Positions 31,442 to 39,563 of a stretch of DNA of 40,040 bases are shown here, piece after piece (the stretch's first letter is position 1; each line of letters starts with the position of its first letter). The notes below the pieces were generated by a model. It had not been told where the DNA came from. It did no database searches and worked only from the letters and a program-made list of their open reading frames with translations. The position numbers and the translations under genes are program-made. Source of the stretch: Pedobacter borealis DSM 19626 (lineage in GTDB: Bacteria; Bacteroidota; Bacteroidia; Sphingobacteriales; Sphingobacteriaceae); contig NZ_JAUG01000042.1 in NCBI RefSeq assembly GCF_000708285.2, forward strand, positions 1 to 40,040. The letters are read 5' to 3'.

Positions 31442-34400
31442 ATGAGTGAACAGGTAACCGCGCATCTAGTATCAGAACAAAATCCTTATGATTATATCTT
31501 AAAAGATTTTAACCTGAAAAATCTGAGTCAGATTGTTATCCTCAAACATTTAAGCGGATTGATCCATACTGATGTTAAGGGCTTTTACCAGCTTTTCCCA
31601 GAACAGATTGAAATCGATTTTGCAGCCTTTAGCGATGAGGCCTCTGGATTACCCTTCCCAATTGTTCAGGTACAGCAGCAATCAAACTCAGTAAAACTTT
31701 CTTGTCGTTGCGCCACGCCTAAGCATAAATTGTGTGAGCATCAGGCAAGGGTTTTGTACAACATTCTTCAGCGTCAGGATCTGCTCATTTTCTTCGATAG
31801 TAACTTGAGGAAGCAAAGGGTTACTAAAATTGCAATCGATTATGGACTGGAAAAAGAAGAGAATCTTGATCTTCTGTTTCATCTCCGCTACGAAAACGGC
31901 CAGGTAGATATCCGTCCAAAAATGGATGCCCTCCAGCCATTCAATAAAGAAGCCCGGCAAAATTTACAGGAACTTTTACTGCCAGCAACTAAAGCCAAAA
32001 CAAAAGTACAGACTAAAAACGATCAGGGTAAAATGATCCTTGTTTTTGGGCAACACCGCTATTACAACAATTTAACGGTAGAATTATTTGAGGCCGAAAC
32101 CACTAAAAGCGGCAAGGTTAAAAATCCTATAAAAGGAATAAATCCCGCTGATTTACTGTTTAAAACAAATGATAACGATCAGGTAAAGTTTTATAGTGGT
32201 ATTACCACTTTTCAACAGAATTACAATAGCGATCAAAGTGAGGCGGAGATTGAAGCCTTAAAAGCGATCGTTAAAAACCCTAAACAAATCCCTTTTTACC
32301 TGCAGGATAGTAAGCAGTCTGTCGCTATTCAAGCGTCGACCATTACAGCAGTTGATGTTCATTTATTGGAAGTAAACCTGCGTCTTGCTGTAAATCAACG
32401 CGATGATTATTACGAAATTACCGGACGGTTAATTATCGAAGGGAAATCTTACGAACTGGATAACCTGGTATTGGTACACCAGTATTTTGTGAAACTTAAA
32501 GATCAGCTTTATTTAATTAGCAGACTCGATTTTCTACGCGTAATCGGGTTTTTCAAAAAGCAGAGCAACAGATTAATCCTGCACAAAACAAAATATCCTG
32601 AGTTTCAAAAAGTTATTTTGGTGCCTTTAGAGGGAAGTATTCATGTAGATTATTCTTATTTAAAACCGGCTACCAAAAGCCAGATCGAAGAAAAAGGTTT
32701 TGATCTCGAAAATGAACAATTGATCTACCTCTCAGAATCTGAAGATTATATCCTCCTTACGCCGGTAATGCGCTATGGGAATTTAGAAATACCTGTGTTG
32801 TCTAAAAAACAGATCCAGGCGCAGGATAAACTGGGTAATCTCTTTACCTTACACCGTGATGAAAATGCCGAGCTTCAGTTTATTGGAAACGTGCTGAAAC
32901 AGCATCCTTATTTCTACGATCAGGAAACCAACGATTCTTTTTACCTGCACCGCAAACGATTCCTGGAAGAAGCCTGGTTTCTCGAAGCTTTTGAAGTATG
33001 GCGGAACAAAGGCATTCATATTTTAGGCTTCAACCAACTTAAAAACAATAAACTGAGCGAATTTCAGGCTAAAATTAATATTGAGGTTTTAAGTGGAACA
33101 GATTGGTTCGAAACCAAAGTAAAAGTGAAGTTTGGCAAGCAACAGGTTGCGCTGAAGCATCTGCATAAATCGATCAGGAACAAAAGTAAGTTTGTAACAC
33201 TTGATGATGGAACCCAAGGCATATTACCTCATGAATGGATCGAAAAATTTGCTGCTTATTTTAGTGCGGGTGAAGTAACCGAAGATACCATTATTACGCC
33301 AAAAATTAAGTTTGCTTCTATAAATGAGCTTTATGAAGATGCTTTGTTAGATGGTGATGTAAAGAACGAATTGAAACTTTACAAACAGAAATTTGAAGGG
33401 ACGGATTCGATTCAGGAAGTGGAAGTGCCAAAAGGTTTAACAGCAACTTTACGTCATTACCAGAAAGATGGCCTAAACTGGCTCAATTTTTTGGATGATT
33501 TTAACTTTGGTTCTTGTTTGGCCGATGATATGGGATTGGGTAAAACCATCCAGGTTTTGGCTTTCATTTTATCACAGCGCGAAAAAGTAAAACACAACAC
33601 AAATCTGGTGGTGGTTCCGGCTTCATTAATATTTAACTGGAAGGCCGAAGTAGAGAAATTTGCACCATCTATAAAGGTAAAAACCATTTATGCTGGCGAA
33701 CGGACCAAAACAACTGATACTTTCGATGATTATGAAATCATTTTAACCTCTTACGGAACGCTGCTTTCTGATATCCGTTTCTTAAAAGATTATCGCTTTA
33801 ACTATATCTTTTTAGATGAATCACAACTGATCAAAAATCCAGACTCGCAACGTTATAAAGCAGTTCGGATGCTGCAATCGAGGAATAAAGTAACCATGAC
33901 GGGAACACCGATAGAGAACAATACCTTTGATTTGTACGGGCAGCTGTCATTCGCTTGTCCGGGTTTGTTTGGTAGTAAACAGCAGTTTGCCGATTTATAT
34001 TCAACCCCTATCGATCAGTTTAAGGATAGTAGAAGGGCAGAAGAGCTTCAGCAAAAAATAAGACCGTTTATCCTGCGCAGAACAAAAGAACAGGTGGCGA
34101 AAGAACTTCCCGATAAAACGGAAATTGTACTGTACTGCGAAATGGGGACAGAGCAGCGCGAAGTGTACGAAGCGAACAAAAAGGAAATTCAGGATTTTAT
34201 TCTGGGCAAACAGGAAGATGAGCTGCCTAAAAGTTCGATGCACGTGCTGAAGAGTATTACCACCCTAAGGCAGATATGCAATTCGGCCGCATTATTGGCT
34301 GATGGGAAATCTTATTTACAGGCATCATCAAAAATTGATGTATTGATGGAGCAGATTGAGAGCAAGGCCGGAAAACATAAAATCCTGGTTTTTTCTCAAT

Positions 34401-34828
34401 TTGTAACCATGCTCGATCTGATTAAAAAGCAATTGGAAAACCGTGGCATTAAATACGAATACCTTACCGGGCAGACCCGTAAAAGAGCCGAAGTGGTTAC
34501 CTCTTTTCAGCAAAATGCTGATATTCCAGTTTTCCTGATCAGTTTAAAGGCTGGTGGTACCGGATTGAACCTTACCGAAGCCGATTATGTTTACCTGGTA
34601 GACCCTTGGTGGAACCCTGCTGTAGAAAGCCAGGCCATAGATCGGGCATATCGGATCGGCCAGCATAAAAATGTAATGGCTGTGCGTTTAATCTGCCCTG
34701 ATACCATTGAAGAGAAAATTATGAAACTTCAGGCCACGAAAAAAGACCTGGTTAAGGATCTGATCCAGACGGATGGAAGTTTATTCAAGAACTTAACTAA
34801 GAAAGAGTTATTGGGGTTGTTGAGTTAA
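31442..34828 (+). CDS. SWIM-zinc-finger SNF2-type helicase
   Basis: The protein has 1128 residues. A SWIM-type zinc site lies near the N-terminus (CRCATPKHKLCEHQ; Cys88, Cys90, Cys98, His100). The middle part (about 110-640) is a non-enzymatic region as in bacterial SNF2 proteins of the RapA-unrelated group. The C-terminal SNF2 motor has DDMGLGKTIQVLAF (about 696), a variant DExx box DESQ (about 790, IFLDESQLIKNP), VTMTGTPIENNTFDLYGQ, and helicase C motifs SLKAGGTGLNLTEADYV and AIDRAYRIGQ (about 1063). It is an ATP-driven DNA translocase without nuclease or methylase partners here. Transcription may come through from the toxin-antitoxin genes. A role in chromatin-like remodelling or repair is not shown. 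Confidence 0.93.
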   Translation: MSEQVTAHLVSEQNPYDYILKDFNLKNLSQIVILKHLSGLIHTDVKGFYQLFPEQIEIDFAAFSDEASGLPFPIVQVQQQSNSVKLSCRCATPKHKLCEHQARVLYNILQRQDLLIFFDSNLRKQRVTKIAIDYGLEKEENLDLLFHLRYENGQVDIRPKMDALQPFNKEARQNLQELLLPATKAKTKVQTKNDQGKMILVFGQHRYYNNLTVELFEAETTKSGKVKNPIKGINPADLLFKTNDNDQVKFYSGITTFQQNYNSDQSEAEIEALKAIVKNPKQIPFYLQDSKQSVAIQASTITAVDVHLLEVNLRLAVNQRDDYYEITGRLIIEGKSYELDNLVLVHQYFVKLKDQLYLISRLDFLRVIGFFKKQSNRLILHKTKYPEFQKVILVPLEGSIHVDYSYLKPATKSQIEEKGFDLENEQLIYLSESEDYILLTPVMRYGNLEIPVLSKKQIQAQDKLGNLFTLHRDENAELQFIGNVLKQHPYFYDQETNDSFYLHRKRFLEEAWFLEAFEVWRNKGIHILGFNQLKNNKLSEFQAKINIEVLSGTDWFETKVKVKFGKQQVALKHLHKSIRNKSKFVTLDDGTQGILPHEWIEKFAAYFSAGEVTEDTIITPKIKFASINELYEDALLDGDVKNELKLYKQKFEGTDSIQEVEVPKGLTATLRHYQKDGLNWLNFLDDFNFGSCLADDMGLGKTIQVLAFILSQREKVKHNTNLVVVPASLIFNWKAEVEKFAPSIKVKTIYAGERTKTTDTFDDYEIILTSYGTLLSDIRFLKDYRFNYIFLDESQLIKNPDSQRYKAVRMLQSRNKVTMTGTPIENNTFDLYGQLSFACPGLFGSKQQFADLYSTPIDQFKDSRRAEELQQKIRPFILRRTKEQVAKELPDKTEIVLYCEMGTEQREVYEANKKEIQDFILGKQEDELPKSSMHVLKSITTLRQICNSAALLADGKSYLQASSKIDVLMEQIESKAGKHKILVFSQFVTMLDLIKKQLENRGIKYEYLTGQTRKRAEVVTSFQQNADIPVFLISLKAGGTGLNLTEADYVYLVDPWWNPAVESQAIDRAYRIGQHKNVMAVRLICPDTIEEKIMKLQATKKDLVKDLIQTDGSLFKNLTKKELLGLLS

Positions 34829-35147
34829 TATGTGTTCGCTAAACCCATTTGGATTGTCATCCTGCCCAAAGGACTCCTACGGAGAGCCTGTCGAAGGACC
34901 ATGCTGATGAATCTAGTTTTGGTTCGTGGAGACACCAATGTGCCTTATCTGATCGTCATTTCGAGCGGAGTGCAACGAAGCCGAGAAATCTATCGACCTT
35001 AATTCGATTACTATTTATTCATGGTCATAATTTTTAGCCCCTTTAACTTACGCGATCGTCATGCTGTCCCGAACATTCGGGATCAGCATCTTTCTTGCAA
35101 AATAGACCCTGAAATAAATTCAGGGTGACGAACGTGAGACGAGATTT
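34829..35147. other. 319-bp gene-free region with dispersed repeats
   Basis: No gene is seen between the convergent helicase and epimerase genes. It holds a GCCTGTCGAAGGACC block (near 34887), a partial GTCATTTCGA/GAGAAATC element (34955-34990), and a hairpin doublet at 35061-35125. No classical terminator with a T-tract is seen for the helicase gene. Confidence 0.5.
35061..35125. repeat. Hairpin doublet (CCTGAA family)
   Basis: The first hairpin has arms ATGCTG and CAGCAT around CCCGAA/TTCGGG (35061-35089). The second is CCCTGAA/TTCAGGG (35107-35125). GTCA before and TGAC after the pair form a short outer stem. The layout mirrors the element at 42-96. Confidence 0.65.
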
Positions 35148-35969
35148 CTAAATCCCAACCTCAAACGTATAACCCAAAAATTCCGGTACATTAACACTTT
35201 CCACAATTTTCCAATCTTTCTTTTCTGCAATAAAATCAGGTTCGGCAAGCCCTGTGGTTTTGGCTGCATGGGCATAGAAATCCATTTTTGCAGGATGGTT
35301 TGGTGAGCAGGCATTGTAAGTTCTGCCGAATGCCTGTTTTTCCAAAAGCTTGACCGCAATCCCTACAGCATCTGTTTGGTGAATCAAGTTTACGGGAGCT
35401 AAACCATTCGGTACATTACTTTTTCCGGCAAAAAACCTCCCAGGGTTACGGTCAGGGCCAATTAAGCCCGCAAAGCGGATCACTGTGCAGTTTTCGGGAA
35501 ATAGTTCTTTAAATAGAATTTCTGCAGCTAAAACGACTTTTCCCGAATCCGTGTCGGGATGTGTCTCGCTGGTTTCATTTACTATTTTGTTTTCATCAGT
35601 ATAAACACTCGTCGAACTGATCAATACCACATGCTTCGATTTATCTTTCGCAGCAGTCAAAATTGAATTGATCTTTTGGGGATAATCGAGAAGTTCAGTC
35701 GAATTGCGCTTTGGCGGAATACAGATAAACAAGGTATCGGCCTTAAAAAATGCTGGGTCGGCCACAACCGCTTCTGCCGTAAAATTAATCAAAAAAGGCT
35801 GGATATTTTCGGCCTGAAGTATTGCTAACTTCTCCTGGCTTGTGGTAGAGCCCTTAACGATATAATTTAACCCAATCAGTTTTTTGGCTAAAGCCAAGCC
35901 AAACCAGCCACAACCTAAAACCGATATGGTTTTAATACTGTTTTTATGTGTTGTATTATCTTGAATCAT
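35148..35969 (-). CDS. NAD(P)-dependent epimerase/dehydratase-like protein (YeeZ type)
   Basis: The protein has 273 residues. The dinucleotide-binding motif is GCGWFG in SVLGCGWFGLALAKKL (about 14-29). The later part has LFICIPPKRNS and SSTSVYTDENKIVNE, the Ser/Tyr region of extended SDR proteins, although the usual YxxxK lysine is not obvious. It resembles the YeeZ-like group of atypical SDRs whose reaction is unknown. It is the last gene of a minus-strand group with tdk, the Crp/Fnr gene and another epimerase-like gene, with gaps of 47-73 bases. Cytoplasmic; the substrate is unknown. Confidence 0.82.
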   Translation of the reverse strand: MIQDNTTHKNSIKTISVLGCGWFGLALAKKLIGLNYIVKGSTTSQEKLAILQAENIQPFLINFTAEAVVADPAFFKADTLFICIPPKRNSTELLDYPQKINSILTAAKDKSKHVVLISSTSVYTDENKIVNETSETHPDTDSGKVVLAAEILFKELFPENCTVIRFAGLIGPDRNPGRFFAGKSNVPNGLAPVNLIHQTDAVGIAVKLLEKQAFGRTYNACSPNHPAKMDFYAHAAKTTGLAEPDFIAEKKDWKIVESVNVPEFLGYTFEVGI

Positions 35970-36016
35970 TTGCGCTAAAGATAAATAGTTGGCTTTATAA
36001 TTTGCTCCAATTCATG

Positions 36017-36949
36017 TCAATTCTGCTTTTTATACATGGTTTTTGATAACTTTAAGATGCCATCATAATAAGCAGTAGGCTTGAAGTTAAACGCTTTTTC
36101 AAATTTGGTAGAATCGAAATGATAATCATGATCGTACTGATAATACATTTCTACAGTACCCGCAACTACCTTTTTAAATAAACCTACTAAACGTAGCATT
36201 AGTTTATTAATGGTCAAATATTGAGGCTTGGTTTCATAAATTTTTGCGGCCATTTTTATAAAAGCTTTTCCTTTTAAAGGCGCTGCAGTGGGTAGGTGCC
36301 ATATCTGGTTGCCAGAATCAGGCGTTTGTCCTAACAAAAATAAAGCTTTTCCAGCATCTTCAATGTAAGTAAAACTGTGTAGTGTATTTGGATCTCCTAT
36401 CCATTGAGCGCTATTTTTTTTGGCAAACTCATCGAGTACCATCATGTCAAAAAAGCTATTCATCGAATCTGCTCCGTAAAAATCTGCAGCACGGGCAATG
36501 GTTACATTTATTTTACCCGCTTTCGATTCGCTCATTAATTGTTCGGCTACCTTTGCCCTTACTTCTCCTTTTAAGCTACAGGGATGGTAAGGCGTATCTT
36601 CTGTCATTGGCCCATTTACCAGGCCATACATATAAACATTATCAAAAAATATTAGTCTTGCGCCTGTACGTTTAGTTAAGTTAATTACGTTTTGAATAAT
36701 TACCGGCCATTGTTCTTGCCATACTTTGGCATCGTAAACCAAACCGGCGCATAGGTATATTACTTTCGAACCTTCTGCTGCTGCGAAAAGTTCAGCTTCA
36801 TTTAATAAATCGGCCTTAACCCAACTTGCATTTGGGTTGCTTGTAGAAATTGGTTTTCTGCTAACCAATCTAATGGTTTCGTTAGTATTGCTTAATTCTC
36901 TGGTCAGTGCGTTTGCTGTTGGTCCGCCGGCGCCAAGTATAGTGTGCAT
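36017..36949 (-). CDS. NAD-dependent epimerase/dehydratase-family protein
   Basis: The protein has 310 residues when started at the ATG at 36949 (MHTILGAGGPTANAL), which puts the Rossmann motif GAGGPTA at the N-terminus as usual. A longer version would begin at 36985, but a perfect -7 box (TAACTTTG, minus strand, 36970-36977) lies between the two ATGs and would exclude the first from the message. Later features are VYMYGLVNGPMTEDTPYHP (the Tyr region) and TFTYIEDAGKALFLLGQ. It is an atypical extended SDR, possibly NmrA-like or acting on a sugar nucleotide. A Crp/Fnr-family regulator gene lies 73 bases upstream. Confidence 0.82.
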   Translation of the reverse strand: MHTILGAGGPTANALTRELSNTNETIRLVSRKPISTSNPNASWVKADLLNEAELFAAAEGSKVIYLCAGLVYDAKVWQEQWPVIIQNVINLTKRTGARLIFFDNVYMYGLVNGPMTEDTPYHPCSLKGEVRAKVAEQLMSESKAGKINVTIARAADFYGADSMNSFFDMMVLDEFAKKNSAQWIGDPNTLHSFTYIEDAGKALFLLGQTPDSGNQIWHLPTAAPLKGKAFIKMAAKIYETKPQYLTINKLMLRLVGLFKKVVAGTVEMYYQYDHDYHFDSTKFEKAFNFKPTAYYDGILKLSKTMYKKQN

Positions 36950-36969
36950 ATCTTCGTTTTTGATTAGTT

Positions 36970-36977
36970 CAAAGTTA
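36970..36977 (-). promoter_or_regulatory. -7 box that decides the epimerase start
   Basis: Read on the minus strand, TAACTTTG matches TAnnTTTG exactly. Transcription would start near 36963, 14 bases before the ATG at 36949 and after the ATG at 36985. No good -33 TTG was found at the normal distance, so confidence is moderate. Confidence 0.4.
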
Positions 36978-37022
36978 TGCTGCATTGAGCCATAAAAACG
37001 TTAACAAAAGATAAGGATTAAT

Positions 37023-37628
37023 TTAATCCTTTAAAATGAGTGTGCGTTTACGGATACGCGAGAGTGAAACAGGGGTGATACCTAAAAAATTGGCGATATA
37101 GTGTTGTGGAACACGCTGGAAAATATCTTTTGCAGTTTTTTCAAGCGTAGTATAACGCTCTTCGGGGTTTTGGGTAACAAAAGCATTAAGGCGATCTTCA
37201 AAACAGCAGATGTAATATTCAGCAACCAGGCGACCAAACCGTTCCATTTTCAGCCCCAGCACGGGGTGGTTTAACATTTTCTGAAGATCGGTGTAAGCAA
37301 TCAGAACAAGCTCAGCTTCCTCCAGGGCCTGAATAAAGTTTGTACTTGGTATTCTTTTTACAAAGCTTTTGTAGGCGCTCAACAGTTCGTTTTCAAAACA
37401 AAAGTAACCGGTAATTTCCTGTCCATCTTTAACATGATAATGCCTTACGGCACCCTGGATAATAAAGGCAATATAATCGCATACTTTTCCTTCAACTACA
37501 AAATGATCTTTTTTCTTTAAGGTAGAAAAACTCAGGTACTGCGTTAAGATTTCCCATTCGCTTTCTTCAAAAGTTACGAATTTTGCTAAACCGGTTCTAA
37601 AAGCATCGATTTTAAATTGTTTATCCAT
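37023..37628 (-). CDS. Crp/Fnr family transcriptional regulator
   Basis: The protein has 201 residues from the ATG at 37628 (MDKQFKIDAFRTG). An in-frame TTG six codons upstream is not needed. The cyclic-nucleotide-binding-like beta roll (about 25-120) includes VEGKVCDYIAFIIQGAVRHY. A C-terminal winged helix (about 150-195) has PQHYIANFLGITPVSLSRIRKR as its recognition helix. No Fnr-type cysteine cluster is present. The close relatives in Bacteroidota usually respond to unknown signals and control one or a few neighbours; the epimerase-like gene directly downstream is the obvious candidate. It lies 48 bases after tdk on the same strand. Confidence 0.9.
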   Translation of the reverse strand: MDKQFKIDAFRTGLAKFVTFEESEWEILTQYLSFSTLKKKDHFVVEGKVCDYIAFIIQGAVRHYHVKDGQEITGYFCFENELLSAYKSFVKRIPSTNFIQALEEAELVLIAYTDLQKMLNHPVLGLKMERFGRLVAEYYICCFEDRLNAFVTQNPEERYTTLEKTAKDIFQRVPQHYIANFLGITPVSLSRIRKRTLILKD

Positions 37629-37676
37629 ATCAATATTTAAGTGCAACTTAAAGGTACAGATTAATCAATCATGGTA

Positions 37677-38258
37677 TTATCCCTTGCCCAGATTATAACA
37701 AGCCCTGCATCGTGGCTCATAACTTTCCTTTTCGCCTAGTAGTACGGTCGCTTCATCAGCAACTGTACGGTAACTGTATAGGGCTGGGTTTCCACAGCAA
37801 ACACAAACTGCATTTACTTTGGTAACATGTTCGGCAATAGCCATTAAGGCTGGCATCGGGCCAAAGGGTTTGCCTGTAAAATCCATATCCAGGCCCGCAA
37901 CAATAACCCGTATACCTTTAAGGGCAAGTTTATTGCAAACATCAGGCAGTTCATCATCAAAAAACTGCGCTTCATCTATGCCAACCACCTGTGTATTGGT
38001 GCCAAGCAGTAAAATGGCTGAAGCGCTATCAACCGGGGTAGAGTTTATCGAGTTTAAATCGTGCGAAACCACAGCAGTTTCATGGTAGCGGGTATCGGTA
38101 CGGGGTTTAAAAATTTCGACATTCAGTTTAGCAATCTGGGCTCTTTTTAACCTGCGGATCAGTTCTTCCGTTTTACCAGAAAACATAGAGCCACATACCA
38201 CTTCTATACTTCCCGAAAATTCGCCCCTTCTTCTAAAATTTTGTTCGCTAAATAACAT
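37677..38258 (-). CDS. tdk: Thymidine kinase
   Basis: The protein has 193 residues, the size of type II (TK1-like) thymidine kinases. The P-loop is GSMFSGKT (23-30), the catalytic region is DEAQFF (95-100, Glu96 as base), and the lasso/zinc site has cysteines near 152/155 (CVCC) and 184/187 (CRAC). It phosphorylates thymidine to dTMP for nucleotide salvage in the cytoplasm. It is divergent from the acidic protein gene at 38382, and a 23-base palindrome lies in the shared upstream region. It is the first gene of a minus-strand group that also includes the Crp/Fnr regulator. Confidence 0.96.
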   Translation of the reverse strand: MLFSEQNFRRRGEFSGSIEVVCGSMFSGKTEELIRRLKRAQIAKLNVEIFKPRTDTRYHETAVVSHDLNSINSTPVDSASAILLLGTNTQVVGIDEAQFFDDELPDVCNKLALKGIRVIVAGLDMDFTGKPFGPMPALMAIAEHVTKVNAVCVCCGNPALYSYRTVADEATVLLGEKESYEPRCRACYNLGKG

Positions 38259-38319
38259 GCCTCTTTTTTTATTCCCCTATGTCCGTTCTATAATTTTTAA
38301 ACCGAACAAATATGATAAT

Positions 38320-38342
38320 TATGTGTTATTTTTGAACACATA
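38320..38342. promoter_or_regulatory. Palindrome overlapping a -7 box, tdk/38382 divergent region
   Basis: TATGTGTT (38320-38327) and AACACATA (38335-38342) are perfect inverted arms. The plus-strand sequence TATTTTTG (38327-38334) within it matches TAnnTTTG, placing a start point about 40 bases before the ATG at 38382. On the other strand, CATATTTG lies a few bases to the left, a near match facing tdk. A regulator bound here could control both genes. Confidence 0.45.
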
Positions 38343-38381
38343 GTTACCAACATAAATCGACTAAAAATTCGTTTTAATTTT

Positions 38382-39563
38382 ATGATGAACCAACAGGATA
38401 TTTTCAGAAAGATCGGCAGCATTTTAACAGAATTAAATGAGCAATATCAGTTTTTAGCTCAAAATCCTCAGCAATTAAACGATTTAGAGCTGGAGCTTTT
38501 TCTGGCCAATGCCCATTTTCTTTCTGATCATGTGAATGTCGTCAAAAAATTAAACACCATAGTAGAAGATAAGCCTGCTGAACCCGGAAATCATGCCTTG
38601 TTGGCCGAACAAAATACCATTATCCTGCCCGAAGCTGAAAAAAGTTATGTAGAAGACGATGTGTGTTTCGATCCGCAGGAACTGGAAGAAGTGGCTACTG
38701 CCCAGGAAGAAGAAGAACGTGTAGATGTAAAGCCCGAACAGGAACTACTGGATGATGAAATTATTGAAGAAGAAAAAGCTGCATCCCTTTTGAATAAAGA
38801 TTTCTTTAAGCCAGACCAGGATGATCATACTTTTGAATTTGTACTGGGTACACACGATGAAAACGACCAGTTCGATTACGAAGCAAAATCTGTTGAAGAA
38901 ATTTTCGATCGCCCTTTAAGCAAAGAAGAAGCTGAAATTTTAGCACGTAAAAAGATCATTCACGAAAAGGAAGAAACTTTATCTGTTCAGGAAGAGCCTA
39001 CACCAACTGAAGAAGATGAAATTGGCCCTGAACCTTTTTTAATTCCACAGGAAGAACCTTTAGTAATTGCCGAAGAAGAACCTGTTGCAGTTGTTAAAGA
39101 AGTAGAACCGGTTGCTGTGCCAAGTGAGCCTATTGAGGCACTGAAAGATGTGAAACTGGATGACCCCATTATTTCGCCGCCTGTTGAACAGGAACGCCCT
39201 TTGTTTAAGCCTGAAGCTGTTCCGGTAAAACCAGCTCCACAACCAGAAGCCGCTAAACCTGCACCAAGTTTAAATGATCTGCTTGCCAAAACAAATGGTA
39301 AAAGCGATGAGTCTGTTAAAGCACCTATTGCCGATTTAAAGCAGGCGATTAGTTTGAACGAAAAGTTACTTTTTATCAAAGATCTTTTTAATGGGTATAA
39401 TCTGGCCTATTCGGAAGTAATTGATATCATCAATAAGATGAGCAGTTTCGAAGCGGCAGATAGCTACCTGCAGAATAATTATGCGGCGAAAAATAACTGG
39501 GCCGATAAACAGGCTACAGTTGATCAGTTTTACGAGTTACTGAACCGAAGGTTTAGTAGGTAG
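38382..39563 (+). CDS. Acidic protein of unknown function, conserved ends
   Basis: The protein has 393 residues and no signal peptide. It has three parts. The N-terminal helix-rich part (about 1-68; IFRKIGSILTELNEQYQFL) looks coiled-coil-like. The middle part (about 70-310) is rich in Glu and Pro with many EE, EEP and VxVP runs and is probably disordered. The C-terminal part (about 312-393; ISLNEKLLFIKDLFNGYNLAYSEVIDIINKM, then NWADKQATVDQFYELLNRRF) matches a small helical domain that I recall in hypothetical proteins across Bacteroidota. No enzyme motif is seen. A scaffolding or adaptor role is only a guess. Large antisense frames here come from the biased composition. Confidence 0.8.
   Translation: MMNQQDIFRKIGSILTELNEQYQFLAQNPQQLNDLELELFLANAHFLSDHVNVVKKLNTIVEDKPAEPGNHALLAEQNTIILPEAEKSYVEDDVCFDPQELEEVATAQEEEERVDVKPEQELLDDEIIEEEKAASLLNKDFFKPDQDDHTFEFVLGTHDENDQFDYEAKSVEEIFDRPLSKEEAEILARKKIIHEKEETLSVQEEPTPTEEDEIGPEPFLIPQEEPLVIAEEEPVAVVKEVEPVAVPSEPIEALKDVKLDDPIISPPVEQERPLFKPEAVPVKPAPQPEAAKPAPSLNDLLAKTNGKSDESVKAPIADLKQAISLNEKLLFIKDLFNGYNLAYSEVIDIINKMSSFEAADSYLQNNYAAKNNWADKQATVDQFYELLNRRFSR

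Noticed and set aside
31442..34828. Member of a known SNF2-containing phage-defence operon such as DISARM
   Set aside because: The required methylase, DUF1998 or phospholipase-D-type partners are not encoded nearby.
38987..39379. Antisense frame of 130 codons opposite the acidic protein gene
   Set aside because: Its Ser/Gly/Thr-rich composition is the mirror of the Glu/Pro-rich sense strand; no motif or start signal supports it.
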